37,325 bases of DNA from Nitrosomonas sp. Its GTDB lineage: Bacteria > Pseudomonadota > Gammaproteobacteria > Burkholderiales > Nitrosomonadaceae. The translations under genes and the position numbers were made by a program. Position 1 is the stretch's first letter. Every line of letters begins with the position of its first letter. Location: NCBI GenBank assembly GCA_021774055.1, contig JAJFJL010000173.1:1-37325 (forward strand), given 5' to 3'. The notes under the pieces were generated by a model. That model was not told the origin of the DNA. It ran no database searches and saw nothing but the letters and a program-made list of their open reading frames with translations. This document shows, piece after piece, positions 16,416 to 23,728 of this stretch.

Positions 16416-16738
16416 ACCTGGATCCTGCAAGTGATCGCATACATACTGCGCAACAGATATGTTCCATATAGCAAACTTTATTCTTTGGGAATATCAATAA
16501 GGACCGTGCATAAAACAACTTGAGCAACTAGCACAGGATTTATGCTCATATTCAAAGCGTGTAAACAGGCGCATGGTACGGCTATGTAACTTTTACATAA
16601 TGCAGAGATGAGTATAAAGACAAAGCTAGATGCTTAAGTTATTTTATGCGCGCTCCTAAGTATTCTACGCAGAGTAAAGTCTACTATATGAAACAACTTG
16701 TTGCACATTATATGCACGATCACTTACAGGATCTAGGT
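16416..16738. repeat. Composite copy of TIR repeat family 1 with nested insertion (323 bp)
   Basis: The outer ends ACCTGGATCCTGC and ACAGGATCTAGGT are inverted and match the 12377-12539 element. Inner parts are also shared (GCGCAACAGATATGTTCCATATAG and, on the right, ATATGAAACAACTTGTTGC in shortened form). The interior 16498-16659 is a family 2 element. The length minus the insert (323 - 162 = 161) agrees with the 163-bp simple copy, so family 2 inserted into family 1. Confidence 0.75.
16498..16659. repeat. Nested copy of inverted-repeat family 2
   Basis: It begins TAAGGACCGTGCATAAAACA and ends TTATTTTATGCGCGCTCCTA, closely matching both arms of the 15805-15966 copy (AACTTGAGCAACTAGC at the left arm end is shared). 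It also shares the central GTGTAAACAGGCGCATGGTA region, but in the opposite orientation relative to the arms. More decayed than the first copy. Confidence 0.7.
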
Positions 16739-16774
16739 GCTATTTATTAGATGCATGTTGCTGGAAAAAAACAA

Positions 16775-17266
16775 ATGGATGAATTTATCTTCGCCAGGGT
16801 GTTACATGTTTTAAGTGTAGTGTTGTGGATTGGTGGTGTTGCTATGGTTACAACGGTATTGCTGCCAGTTTTGTCGCAAACAAAAACAGTTTCTGAGCGG
16901 ATGGTATTTTTTGAACGTTTCAGGTGTCGTTTTGCTGCGCAAGCGCGTTACACCACTTTAATTGTTGGTTTGAGTGGTTTTTATATGGTGCATGTGCTTG
17001 ATGCTTGGCATCGTTTTATGCTGTTAAATTACTGGTGGATGCATGCTATGGTTTTAATATGGTTGGTGTTCTCAGTTATGTTATTTATATTAGTGCCACT
17101 AGCTAAGCGCCGACAATTGCTTGAAGTTACAGAGCAGTCGCTAGTTGTATCTGAAAAAGCTTTTGTTAAAATTCAGCGTATGCATTGGATTTTATTGATA
17201 TTAAGTCTTATTACGGTGGCAGGTGCAGTAGCTGGTAGTCATGGTTGGTTAATGTTCGGAGTTTAA
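16775..17266 (+). CDS. CopD-like integral membrane protein
   Basis: The protein has four predicted membrane helices. The start MDEFIFARVLHVLSVVLWIG carries the helix-1 His/Trp pattern of the CopD-like family, and ARYTTLIVGLSGFYMVHVL and HWILLILSLITVAGAVAGS are further helices. Such proteins are predicted to bind copper or haem; the substrate here is unknown. The ATG at 16751 is also in frame, but 16775 follows a GGAAA and gives the usual family N-terminus, so I prefer it. The SirB-like gene follows after 3 bp, so the two membrane proteins are probably co-transcribed. Confidence 0.7.
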   Translation: MDEFIFARVLHVLSVVLWIGGVAMVTTVLLPVLSQTKTVSERMVFFERFRCRFAAQARYTTLIVGLSGFYMVHVLDAWHRFMLLNYWWMHAMVLIWLVFSVMLFILVPLAKRRQLLEVTEQSLVVSEKAFVKIQRMHWILLILSLITVAGAVAGSHGWLMFGV

Positions 17267-17269
17267 TAT

Positions 17270-17653
17270 ATGAGCTATGCACTCATAAAAATGATTCATG
17301 TCGGTAGTGTCATTATCAGTTATGCGCTGTTTTCTTTGCGTGGAATCTGGATGATGCAAGGTTCAGCTAATTTGCAGCGTCGTTGGGTAAAAATTCTGCC
17401 GCATATTGTAGACACGGTGCTGTTAATCAGTGCGATTGCTTTAGCGGTAGCGATACAGCAAGGACCTTTGAATGATCCTTGGTTAACTGCAAAAGTTATT
17501 GGACTATTGCTATATATTTGTTTAGGTATGGTGGCGATACGCTTTGGTAAAACGCGTCGAATTAAGATTTTTGCTTGGGTTGCAGCACAAAGTGTGTTTA
17601 TTTATATCGTATTGGTTGCGATTACAAAAAGTCCTACGATAAATTTGTTTTAA
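17270..17653 (+). CDS. SirB-family membrane protein
   Basis: This 127-residue membrane protein has four helices and the SirB2-type pattern: IKMIHVGSVIISYALFSLRG at the start with the conserved His and the FxxRG turn, then LPHIVDTVLLISAIALA, WLTAKVIGLLLYI and a C-terminal helix. SirB was named from an effect on Salmonella invasion genes, but the molecular role is unknown. It is 3 bp from the upstream CopD-like gene, so it belongs to the same unit. Calls rest on the helix pattern and motifs. Confidence 0.85.
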   Translation: MSYALIKMIHVGSVIISYALFSLRGIWMMQGSANLQRRWVKILPHIVDTVLLISAIALAVAIQQGPLNDPWLTAKVIGLLLYICLGMVAIRFGKTRRIKIFAWVAAQSVFIYIVLVAITKSPTINLF

Positions 17654-17661
17654 TCTAATTG

Positions 17662-18201
17662 ATGCAGCAAGTAATAGAGTTTGATTCATTTGGTGTTAAT
17701 TTGTTTTGCTTAGATAAAGCTAGACTGGATCAAGTTGACGATATATGTAACTTGATAAATTTATCTTATCGAGGTCAAATTGGTTGGACTAGAGAAACAC
17801 ATATTATTCAAGGTAAGCGCACCAATCATAGTGAAATAACTGCTGCTATTGTGCACCCAAGGGCGCATTTTTTTGTTGTTAATCACAGCAATATATTGAT
17901 CGCATGTGTTTATGTAATTGAAGAGCAGGGTAGTGCTTATATTGGGTTTTTTTCGGTTCATCCTAGTTTGCAAGCAAAAGGTCTAGGTAAGCATGTGCTT
18001 AAACTGGCTGAAGTATTTGCGTTGGAGAAATTAGATGTCCGCAAATATGTCATGTTTGTGGTTTCTCAACGACCAGAATTGATTGCTTTCTATGAACGTA
18101 GAGGATATCGTCGAACAGGAAAGATAGGTGCTTGCCCAGCAGATTTAGGTAAGCCAATTATTAGTGGTTTAACGGTTGAGTACCTTGAGAAATTGGTGTA
18201 A
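17662..18201 (+). CDS. GNAT-family N-acetyltransferase
   Basis: This 179-residue protein has the GNAT fold: an N-terminal part with CNLINLSYRG, a central strand pair ILIACVYVIEEQGSAYIGFF, then the acetyl-CoA motif A, SVHPSLQAKGLGKHVLKLAE (a Q/A-x-G-L-G-x pattern), and motif B with FYERRGYRRTGK. The substrate cannot be told; the tail PIISGLTVEYLEK is usual for small-molecule acetyltransferases. The ATG at 17662 is preferred over TTG at 17659; there is no good RBS. It lies 8 bp after the SirB-like gene, so it may be translated from the same transcript. Confidence 0.88.
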   Translation: MQQVIEFDSFGVNLFCLDKARLDQVDDICNLINLSYRGQIGWTRETHIIQGKRTNHSEITAAIVHPRAHFFVVNHSNILIACVYVIEEQGSAYIGFFSVHPSLQAKGLGKHVLKLAEVFALEKLDVRKYVMFVVSQRPELIAFYERRGYRRTGKIGACPADLGKPIISGLTVEYLEKLV

Positions 18202-18275
18202 ATCAATAAATCAATGTTGGTAAAATTATAGTCCTAACTAGGTAGGTGTTTTATCATTATCTAATACAGGGTATA

Positions 18276-18284
18276 TGTTATACT
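18276..18284 (+). promoter_or_regulatory. Extended -10 promoter candidate for petABC
   Basis: TG-T-TATACT is an extended -10 box inside GGGTATATGTTATACTCCC. The same arrangement with a TATACTCCC end is found upstream of the SRP RNA. Transcription would start near 18291, giving a leader of about 115 nt before petA that contains the hairpin at 18318-18372. Confidence 0.55.
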
Positions 18285-18317
18285 CCCAAGCTTGGTTAAA
18301 TGATGAATATATTTTAA

Positions 18318-18372
18318 GCGTACTCCGCAATTGTAAGTTTGCATATTTACAATTACAATACGCGGTTTTTTT
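18318..18372 (+). terminator. Hairpin plus T-run in the petA leader (possible attenuator)
   Basis: GCGTA...TACGC encloses AATTGTAA...TTACAATT, and the outer arm is followed by GG and seven T. It has the form of a Rho-independent terminator, but it lies between the probable petABC promoter and the petA start. It could end upstream transcription, or attenuate petABC transcription. Confidence 0.55.
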
Positions 18373-18405
18373 GTGCGTAAAATAAATTAGATGGAATTGT
18401 AAACT

Positions 18406-19026
18406 ATGGCAGATACAGATACTGGCAGCTTTAAAATAGAAGAAGAGATGAATAGTCGGCGACGTTTTCTGATCGCGGCGACCACGGTGGCAGGCGGGAT
18501 TGCTAGTGCAGCGGTGGCGACTCCTTTTTTATTGAGTATGATGCCGAGCGAGAGAGCTAAAGCGGCGGGTGCGCCGGTTGAAGTTGATATTAGTAAATTG
18601 GAGCCTGGCATTCTTTTAATGGTGGAATGGCGCGGTAAGGTAGTTTGGATTTTAAAGCGAACTTCTGAAATGTTAGCTACATTGAAAGTCCTTGAGCCTG
18701 AATTAGCTGATCCAGATTCAGAAAGGGAGCAGCAACCAGATTACGCGAAGAATGAGACACGTTCGATTGTGCCAGAAATTTTGGTGGTGGAAGGGCTTTG
18801 TACGCATTTAGGGTGTTCTCCTGTATACAGAAGTGAGATTGCACCTGCGGATCTAGGTTCGGATTGGATTGGTGGATTTTTCTGTCCATGTCATGGTTCT
18901 AAATTTGATTATGCTGGTCGTGTTTATAAAAGTGTGCCAGCACCAACTAATTTATTTGTTCCCCCTCATGTTTATCTGAGCGACACTCGTCTGTTAATTG
19001 GATCTGAAAGCAAGGAAACTGCATAA
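18406..19026 (+). CDS. petA: Ubiquinol-cytochrome c reductase Rieske iron-sulfur subunit
   Basis: This is the Rieske protein of the cytochrome bc1 complex, which takes an electron from ubiquinol and passes it to cytochrome c1. The Tat-type signal anchor is visible (SRRRFLIAATTVAGGIASAA, residues 17-36, with the twin Arg). The cluster ligands are in CTHLGC (Cys132, His134, Cys137) and CPCHGS (Cys160, Cys162, His163); the outer Cys of each motif would form the stabilising disulfide. Length (206 residues) is usual. It is followed 1 bp later by petB and then petC with overlaps, the standard operon order. Confidence 0.97.
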   Translation: MADTDTGSFKIEEEMNSRRRFLIAATTVAGGIASAAVATPFLLSMMPSERAKAAGAPVEVDISKLEPGILLMVEWRGKVVWILKRTSEMLATLKVLEPELADPDSEREQQPDYAKNETRSIVPEILVVEGLCTHLGCSPVYRSEIAPADLGSDWIGGFFCPCHGSKFDYAGRVYKSVPAPTNLFVPPHVYLSDTRLLIGSESKETA

Positions 19027-19027
19027 A

Positions 19028-20275
19028 ATGAGTAAACCACTGAATTCAATGATTGGATGGATAGATAAACGCTTTCCATTAACATCAAACTGGAAGGCGC
19101 ACCTTACTGAGTACTATGCGCCAAAAAACTTTAATTTCTGGTATTACTTCGGTTCGCTAGCTATGCTAGTTTTAGTGAATCAGTTGTTAACTGGAATTTT
19201 TCTAACAATGAGCTACAAGCCTGATGCTGGCATGGCATTTGCGTCGGTTGAATATATTATGCGGGACGTAGAGTTTGGTTGGTTAATCCGCTATATGCAT
19301 TCGACTGGTGCTTCCATGTTCTTTGTGGTGGTGTATCTGCATATGTTCCGAGGGATGATGTACGGTTCATATCAGAAACCTAGAGAATTACTATGGTTAG
19401 TCGGTATGGGTATATTTTTTATACTGATGAGTCTAGCATTCACCGGTTACATTTTGCCATGGGGTCAAATGTCTTACTGGGGTGCACAAGTTATTATTAG
19501 CATGTTTGGTGCTATTCCTGTAATTGGTGATTCGTTATCATATTTCATATTGGGTGATTTCACCTTGTCTGATGCAGCATTGAATCGTTTCTTTGCTTAT
19601 CATGTTGTGACCTTACCAGTATTGTTAGTGACTTTAGTCTTGGTGCATATTTTGGCACTACATGAAGTCGGTTCAAACAATCCCGATGGAATAGAAATTA
19701 AAGAAAACAAGGATCCTGTGACCAAGATTCCGGTTGATGGCATACCTTTTCATCCTTATTACACCGTGAAAGATATTTTTGGTGTGATCGTCTTCCTGAT
19801 TGTATTCTGTGGCATTATTTTCTTTGCCCCAGAGTTTGGTGGGTATTTCCTTGAACATAACAACTTTATTCCTGCTGATACGTTAAAAACACCAGATCAT
19901 ATTGCGCCGGTTTGGTATTTCACTCCTTATTACTCTATGTTGCGAGCGGTGACTGTTAACTTCCTGTGGATAGATGCGAAACTGTGGGGTGTGATATTAA
20001 TGGCAGCTGCGGTGGTTATTTTCGCTTTCTTGCCATGGTTAGATAGAAGCCCAGTAAAGTCTATTCGTTACAAAGGACCAATCTTCAAATTTGCCATGGC
20101 TATGTTTGTTATCAGTTTCTTTGTGCTTGGTTGGCTTGGTATGAAATCACCAACACCGTTGTATACAACGTTAGCGCAAATATTCACAGTTATTTATTTT
20201 GCATTCTTTCTCCTTATGCCTTGGTATAGCAAAATAGATAAAACTAAACCTGAGCCAAAAAGAGTAAAAAAATGA
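19028..20275 (+). CDS. petB: Cytochrome b subunit of the bc1 complex
   Basis: Cytochrome b carries two haems b and the Qo and Qi quinone sites. Motifs are typical: WYYFGSLAMLVLVNQLLTGI, RYMHSTGASMFFVVVYLHMF with two haem-ligand His, FTGYILPWGQMSYWGAQV (Qo region), and FFAYHVVTLPVLLVTLVLVH with the other ligand pair; the PEWY-equivalent reads APVWYF. About eight membrane helices; 415 residues. The ATG at 19028 follows one base after the petA stop; an upstream in-frame ATG at 18998 lies inside petA and is unlikely. The last 4 bases overlap petC. Confidence 0.97.
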   Translation: MSKPLNSMIGWIDKRFPLTSNWKAHLTEYYAPKNFNFWYYFGSLAMLVLVNQLLTGIFLTMSYKPDAGMAFASVEYIMRDVEFGWLIRYMHSTGASMFFVVVYLHMFRGMMYGSYQKPRELLWLVGMGIFFILMSLAFTGYILPWGQMSYWGAQVIISMFGAIPVIGDSLSYFILGDFTLSDAALNRFFAYHVVTLPVLLVTLVLVHILALHEVGSNNPDGIEIKENKDPVTKIPVDGIPFHPYYTVKDIFGVIVFLIVFCGIIFFAPEFGGYFLEHNNFIPADTLKTPDHIAPVWYFTPYYSMLRAVTVNFLWIDAKLWGVILMAAAVVIFAFLPWLDRSPVKSIRYKGPIFKFAMAMFVISFFVLGWLGMKSPTPLYTTLAQIFTVIYFAFFLLMPWYSKIDKTKPEPKRVKK

Positions 20276-20994
20276 ATAGATTAAGAATATTTTTAGTTAT
20301 ATTATGTTTGCTGCCTTTTGCTGCATTTTCAGCAGAGCCAGGGATGCCTCTGGATAAAGCGCCAATTGATACAAGTGACAATGCATCTTTACAACGAGGT
20401 GCAGAGAGTTTTGTAAGTTATTGTTTAACTTGTCACGGCGCAAGCTATATGCGTTATAATCGCCACCGCGATTTAGATCTTAGTGAAGCGGAGATTTTAG
20501 AAAGACTGATTTTCACTGGGCAAAAGAGTGGTGATCTGATGTTGACATCAATGAGAAAGAAAGAAGGTGAAGAATGGTTTGGTGTAGTACCACCAGATTT
20601 GTCTGTGATCGCACGCTCACATGGTGCTGACTGGCTTTATACTTATCTAAGAGCATTTTATCGGGATGATTCGACTGTAACTGGCTGGAATAATCTTGTA
20701 TTTGATAAAGTTGCAATGCCTCATGTACTTCATCATCTCCAAGGAGATCAGTCAATTAATGTGAAAACTGTTTCTGGAGAAGAAGTAAAGGAATTGCAGT
20801 TGGATGTTCCTGGTTCTCTTTCTGTTGCAGAGTATGATAAATTTGTTGCTGATTTAGTAAACTATATGGTTTATCTTGGAGAACCTGCTGCTAATGATCG
20901 TAGGCGAATAGGGATAATGGTTATGATTTTCTTATTTGGTATGCTAGGACTAACATATGCATTAAAACGTGAATATTGGAGAGATATTCACTAA
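20272..20994 (+). CDS. petC: Cytochrome c1 subunit of the bc1 complex
   Basis: Cytochrome c1 accepts electrons from the Rieske protein and passes them to a soluble cytochrome c. It has an N-terminal signal peptide (LVILCLLPFAAFSA), the haem-attachment site CLTCH at residues 51-55, a likely axial Met in DKVAMPHVL, and one C-terminal anchor helix (IGIMVMIFLFGMLGLTYAL). It overlaps petB by ATGA. Length (240 residues) is normal for proteobacterial c1. It closes the petABC operon. Confidence 0.97.
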   Translation: MNRLRIFLVILCLLPFAAFSAEPGMPLDKAPIDTSDNASLQRGAESFVSYCLTCHGASYMRYNRHRDLDLSEAEILERLIFTGQKSGDLMLTSMRKKEGEEWFGVVPPDLSVIARSHGADWLYTYLRAFYRDDSTVTGWNNLVFDKVAMPHVLHHLQGDQSINVKTVSGEEVKELQLDVPGSLSVAEYDKFVADLVNYMVYLGEPAANDRRRIGIMVMIFLFGMLGLTYALKREYWRDIH

Positions 20995-21009
20995 TTGTTG
21001 AATAACTAT

Positions 21010-21064
21010 GGAAGTGTGCATGAAACAACTTAGTAGGCGGTCCTATTACTAAGTCTTCGTGCAC
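21010..21064. repeat. Imperfect palindrome between petC and sspA
   Basis: GGAAGTGTGCATGAAACAAC followed by TTAGTAGG is mirrored by CCTATTACTAAG and TCTTCGTGCACATTCC. The GTGCATGAAACAACTT part resembles the family 2 arm (GTGCATAAAACAACTT at 16508), so this may be a small remnant of that family. It may also act as a terminator for petABC, though no long T-run follows. Confidence 0.5.
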
Positions 21065-21134
21065 ATTCCTAAGTATAAAATAAAGCGTAGTTGTATTGCT
21101 TATTTGGGAGTATTTATATTAAAGTCCACAAATT

Positions 21135-21734
21135 ATGATGACATTATATTCAACGGTTACCTGCCCATTTAGCCATAGATGCAGAATAGTTCTGCATGAG
21201 AAGGATATGGATTTTAAGGTGATTGATGTTGACCCCAACAATAAACCAGAAGACTTGGCAGTAATGAGTCCTCATGGCCGTGCGCCTGTTTTAGTTGAAC
21301 GTGATTTGGTGCTGTATGAATCTAATATCATTAATGAATATATTGATGATCGTTTCCCGCATCCACAGTTGATGCCAGCAGATCCAGTTTTGCGTGCGCG
21401 GGCCAGATTATTTTTACATCGTTTTGAGCAGGAGTTATTTTGTTATATCGACGCAGTTGAAAGTCGAGAACGTAAAGTAGCAGAAAAAGCACGAACAATA
21501 ATTGGTGACAATTTAACCATGATTGCACCAATTTTTGAAAAACAGAAGTTTATATTGGCGGATGATTATTCAATGTTGGATGTTGCTATTGCACCTTTAC
21601 TTTGGAGATTAGATCATTATGGAATTAAATTACCAAAAAAGGCTGCACCTTTGTTAAAATACGCCGAGCGGTTATTTAGTCGGCCGTTGTTTATTGACGC
21701 GTTGTCTCCATCAGAAAAAATAATGCGAAAATGA
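21135..21734 (+). CDS. sspA: Stringent starvation protein A
   Basis: SspA has a glutathione-S-transferase fold but binds RNA polymerase and alters transcription in stationary phase. The N-terminal thioredoxin-like part shows YSTVTCPFSHRCRIVLHEKD and the cis-Pro stretch PHGRAPVLVERDLVLYES. The helical part carries PADPVLRARARLFLHRFEQ, and the C-terminus SMLDVAIAPLLWRL. Two start codons stand in tandem (21135 and 21138). It overlaps sspB by 4 bp, the normal gene pair. Both follow petABC, an order common in gammaproteobacteria and betaproteobacteria. Confidence 0.96.
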   Translation: MMTLYSTVTCPFSHRCRIVLHEKDMDFKVIDVDPNNKPEDLAVMSPHGRAPVLVERDLVLYESNIINEYIDDRFPHPQLMPADPVLRARARLFLHRFEQELFCYIDAVESRERKVAEKARTIIGDNLTMIAPIFEKQKFILADDYSMLDVAIAPLLWRLDHYGIKLPKKAAPLLKYAERLFSRPLFIDALSPSEKIMRK

Positions 21735-22135
21735 GCTCTCATTCAACTAAGCCATATTTGATTCGTGCAATTTATGAGTGGTGTACAGATAATAATTACA
21801 CTCCTTATTTAACGGCCAAAACAAGTGCTAAAATTGATTTGCCGTTAGAGTACTTAGGGAATGATGAAATAACATTGAATATTAGTCAGTCAGCTGTTAG
21901 TAATTTAGTTATTGGTAATGATATATTGCACTTTAAGGCTCGTTTTGGAGGTGTTTCAAAAACATTGCAAATATCTATTGATTCAATAATGGCTATTTTT
22001 GCAAAAGAAGTTAGTCAAGGATTAACGTTTGTAGCTAAAGAAGAAATAGATGAAAATGAAACTGATGCTTCGAAGTCAATATTAGAAAATAAACCTAAAA
22101 CAAGTAGTAGGCCTAATCTGCAGATCATAAAGTGA
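21731..22135 (+). CDS. sspB: ClpXP adaptor SspB
   Basis: SspB brings ssrA-tagged and other substrates to the ClpXP protease. The substrate-binding domain occupies about residues 1-100 (PYLIRAIYEWCTDNNYTPYL; later ARFGGVSKTLQISIDSIMAI). A disordered acidic linker then leads to the C-terminal tail RPNLQIIK, which matches the ClpX-binding tail of E. coli SspB (RPALRVVK). The tail is complete, so the adaptor is probably functional. Start ATGA overlaps the sspA stop. Confidence 0.96.
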   Translation: MSSHSTKPYLIRAIYEWCTDNNYTPYLTAKTSAKIDLPLEYLGNDEITLNISQSAVSNLVIGNDILHFKARFGGVSKTLQISIDSIMAIFAKEVSQGLTFVAKEEIDENETDASKSILENKPKTSSRPNLQIIK

Positions 22136-22184
22136 TAAAGTTGATTTTGCAGCCCGTAAACTATTCCTAGTAGCATTCAAATAA

Positions 22185-22260
22185 GCCGGCATAGCTCAGT
22201 TGGTAGAGCAGCTGATTTGTAATCAGAAGGTCCCGAGTTCGATTCTTGGTGTCGGCACCA
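22185..22260 (+). tRNA. tRNA-Thr(UGU)
   Basis: A full cloverleaf of 76 nt with encoded CCA: acceptor GCCGGCA pairs with TGTCGGC, the D-arm reads GCTCAGTTGGTAGAGC, the anticodon loop TTTGTAA has TGT at 22218-22220, and the T-loop is TTCGATT. The 3' part is duplicated at 28467-28482, so this gene is the insertion site of the following island and its 3' end is kept intact by it. Confidence 0.95.
22238..22253 (+). repeat. attL core: left direct repeat of island A
   Basis: TTCGATTCTTGGTGTC in the tRNA-Thr T-arm and acceptor is repeated exactly at 28467-28482. The sequence after it (CCAATAA, a few bases on) is also shared. This marks the left end of a roughly 6.2-kb integrated element. Confidence 0.8.
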
Positions 22261-22361
22261 ATAACCCGTTTCACAAAGCCTCAAGACGTATCAAGTTATC
22301 TGAAATAAAAGGCTTTTCAGTACATTGTTTATATCACATCGTTGCATGATGTTTCTTGACA

Positions 22362-22422
22362 TACCGTCAAATAGACGGTATTTATGACGGTACTTTTTGA
22401 TACCGCCATGCGAGATACCGTC
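22362..22422. promoter_or_regulatory. Putative integrase arm-type sites and int promoter region
   Basis: The heptamer TACCGTC occurs at 22362-22368 and 22416-22422. Its complement GACGGTA occurs at 22374-22380 and 22386-22392. The last site touches the int start codon. The same GACGGTA pair, in the same TTATGACGGTACTTTTTG context, lies just inside the right end (28394-28412). Sites shared by both ends fit arm-type integrase binding; overlap with the start suggests self-repression. Confidence 0.65.
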
Positions 22423-22424
22423 AA

Positions 22425-23555
22425 ATGCTCACCGATACCGCAGCACGTAACGCTAAACCCAAAGATAAACCCTACAAAATAAGTGATAGTGGCGGATTGT
22501 ATTTGCTGGTGAAATCCATCGGGAAATATTGGCGCATGGACTACCGTTTTGCGGGTAAGCGTAAAACTTTGGCAATCGGGATTTATCCTAAGATTACCCT
22601 TGTTAACGCTAGAGAGAAGCGCGATGACGCAAGAAAATTACTTGCTGAAGATATTGATCCATCCCTTGCGAAAGCAATCAATAAACAAACAAAACGCCAT
22701 GCAGGTGAAAATACATTTGAAGCGGTAGCATTAGAATGGTTTATTAAGAAGCAAGCAGTCATCGTATCAACAACAGCGGTAAAAATAAAATCACTTCTTG
22801 AAAAGAATGTATTTCCTTGGCTTGGAAACCGTCAAGTAAACGAGATTACCGCTCCTGAATTATTGGCAGTATTGCGTAGGGTTGAAAGTCGTGGTGCATT
22901 GGACACGGCGCACAGGTGCAGGGAATATTCAGGGCAGATATTCCGCTATGCCATATCAACCGGAAGAGCAGAGCGTGATCCCAGTGCAGATTTAAAAGGC
23001 GCACTGACACCCGTTAAGGCAAAACACCATGCCAGCATTACAGACCCAAAGCAAATAGGCGGTCTGTTACGGGCAATTAATAGTTTTAGCGGGTCATTCA
23101 TAGTGAAGTGCGCCCTCCAGCTTGCTTCATTGGCTTTTGTGCGCCCAGGTGAACTACGCCATGCAGAATGGCAAGAAATTGATTTTGATAAGCAAGAGTG
23201 GCGAATACCTGGCCATAAAATGAAAATGCAAGAAGTTCACATCATCCCACTGTCACCCCAAGCCATAGAAATACTGCAATCCATCCACCCATTAACAGGT
23301 CAAGGGAAGTATATTTTTCCAGGCATACGCAGTGCAGCACGACCAATGTCAGAAAACACCATTAACGCCGCACTACGTCGCATGGGGTATGATAAGAACG
23401 AAATGACTGGGCATGGTTTCCGCAGTATGGCTAGTACGTTGCTACATGAACACGGCTGGCTGCATGAAGCGATAGAACGACAGCTTGCCCATGCTGAACG
23501 TAATAAAGTGGTGGCAGCTTATAACTATGCAGAACACTTACCGAAGCGTAAATAA
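22425..23555 (+). CDS. P4-type tyrosine integrase (C-terminal tail lost to a stop codon)
   Basis: The enzyme catalyses integration and excision of island A at tRNA-Thr. An N-terminal DUF4102-type arm-binding domain (LTDTAARNAKPKDKPYKISD, GGLYLLV) is followed by a core-binding domain (about 95-195) and the catalytic domain: Arg240 (FVRPGELR), His330-x-x-Arg333 (GHGFRSMAS), His356 and the likely nucleophile Tyr366 (AAYNYAEHL). The protein stops after LPKRK with TAA. The same frame then continues with MMNWWADHLDSL and so on, which is the normal C-terminal helix of this family, so a point mutation has probably removed about 25 residues. All catalytic residues remain. The start overlaps an arm site. 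Confidence 0.93.
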   Translation: MLTDTAARNAKPKDKPYKISDSGGLYLLVKSIGKYWRMDYRFAGKRKTLAIGIYPKITLVNAREKRDDARKLLAEDIDPSLAKAINKQTKRHAGENTFEAVALEWFIKKQAVIVSTTAVKIKSLLEKNVFPWLGNRQVNEITAPELLAVLRRVESRGALDTAHRCREYSGQIFRYAISTGRAERDPSADLKGALTPVKAKHHASITDPKQIGGLLRAINSFSGSFIVKCALQLASLAFVRPGELRHAEWQEIDFDKQEWRIPGHKMKMQEVHIIPLSPQAIEILQSIHPLTGQGKYIFPGIRSAARPMSENTINAALRRMGYDKNEMTGHGFRSMASTLLHEHGWLHEAIERQLAHAERNKVVAAYNYAEHLPKRK

Positions 23556-23630
23556 ATGATGAATTGGTGGGCGGATCATCTGGATAGTTTGGCCGCTGGT
23601 GCCAAGGTGGTTAACTTTCCAAACGGCTGA
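23556..23630 (+). pseudogene. Detached C-terminal tail of the integrase
   Basis: Immediately after the integrase TAA the same frame encodes MMNWWADHLDSLAAGAKVVN and then FPNG before TGA. The WWADHLDSLAAGAKVV pattern is typical for the end of P4-type integrases. It is therefore part of the ancestral gene. AAA to TAA is the simplest change; readthrough or re-initiation at its ATG is possible but unproven. Confidence 0.75.
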
Positions 23631-23728
23631 TCAAGTTTAACTGCGCCTAGCCCGACGTGGTGAACACCGGTAACCCTTACTCGGTTGGCGTGGTTTCTGA
23701 GTTAAAGGGCACTGTAGGGTGTGCATTA

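Noticed and set aside
23657-23728. Upstream extension of the DUF6387-like frame beginning MVNTGNPYSVG
   Set aside because: It lacks an RBS and the family start fits MKKEKHIINFPEWFD at 23729.
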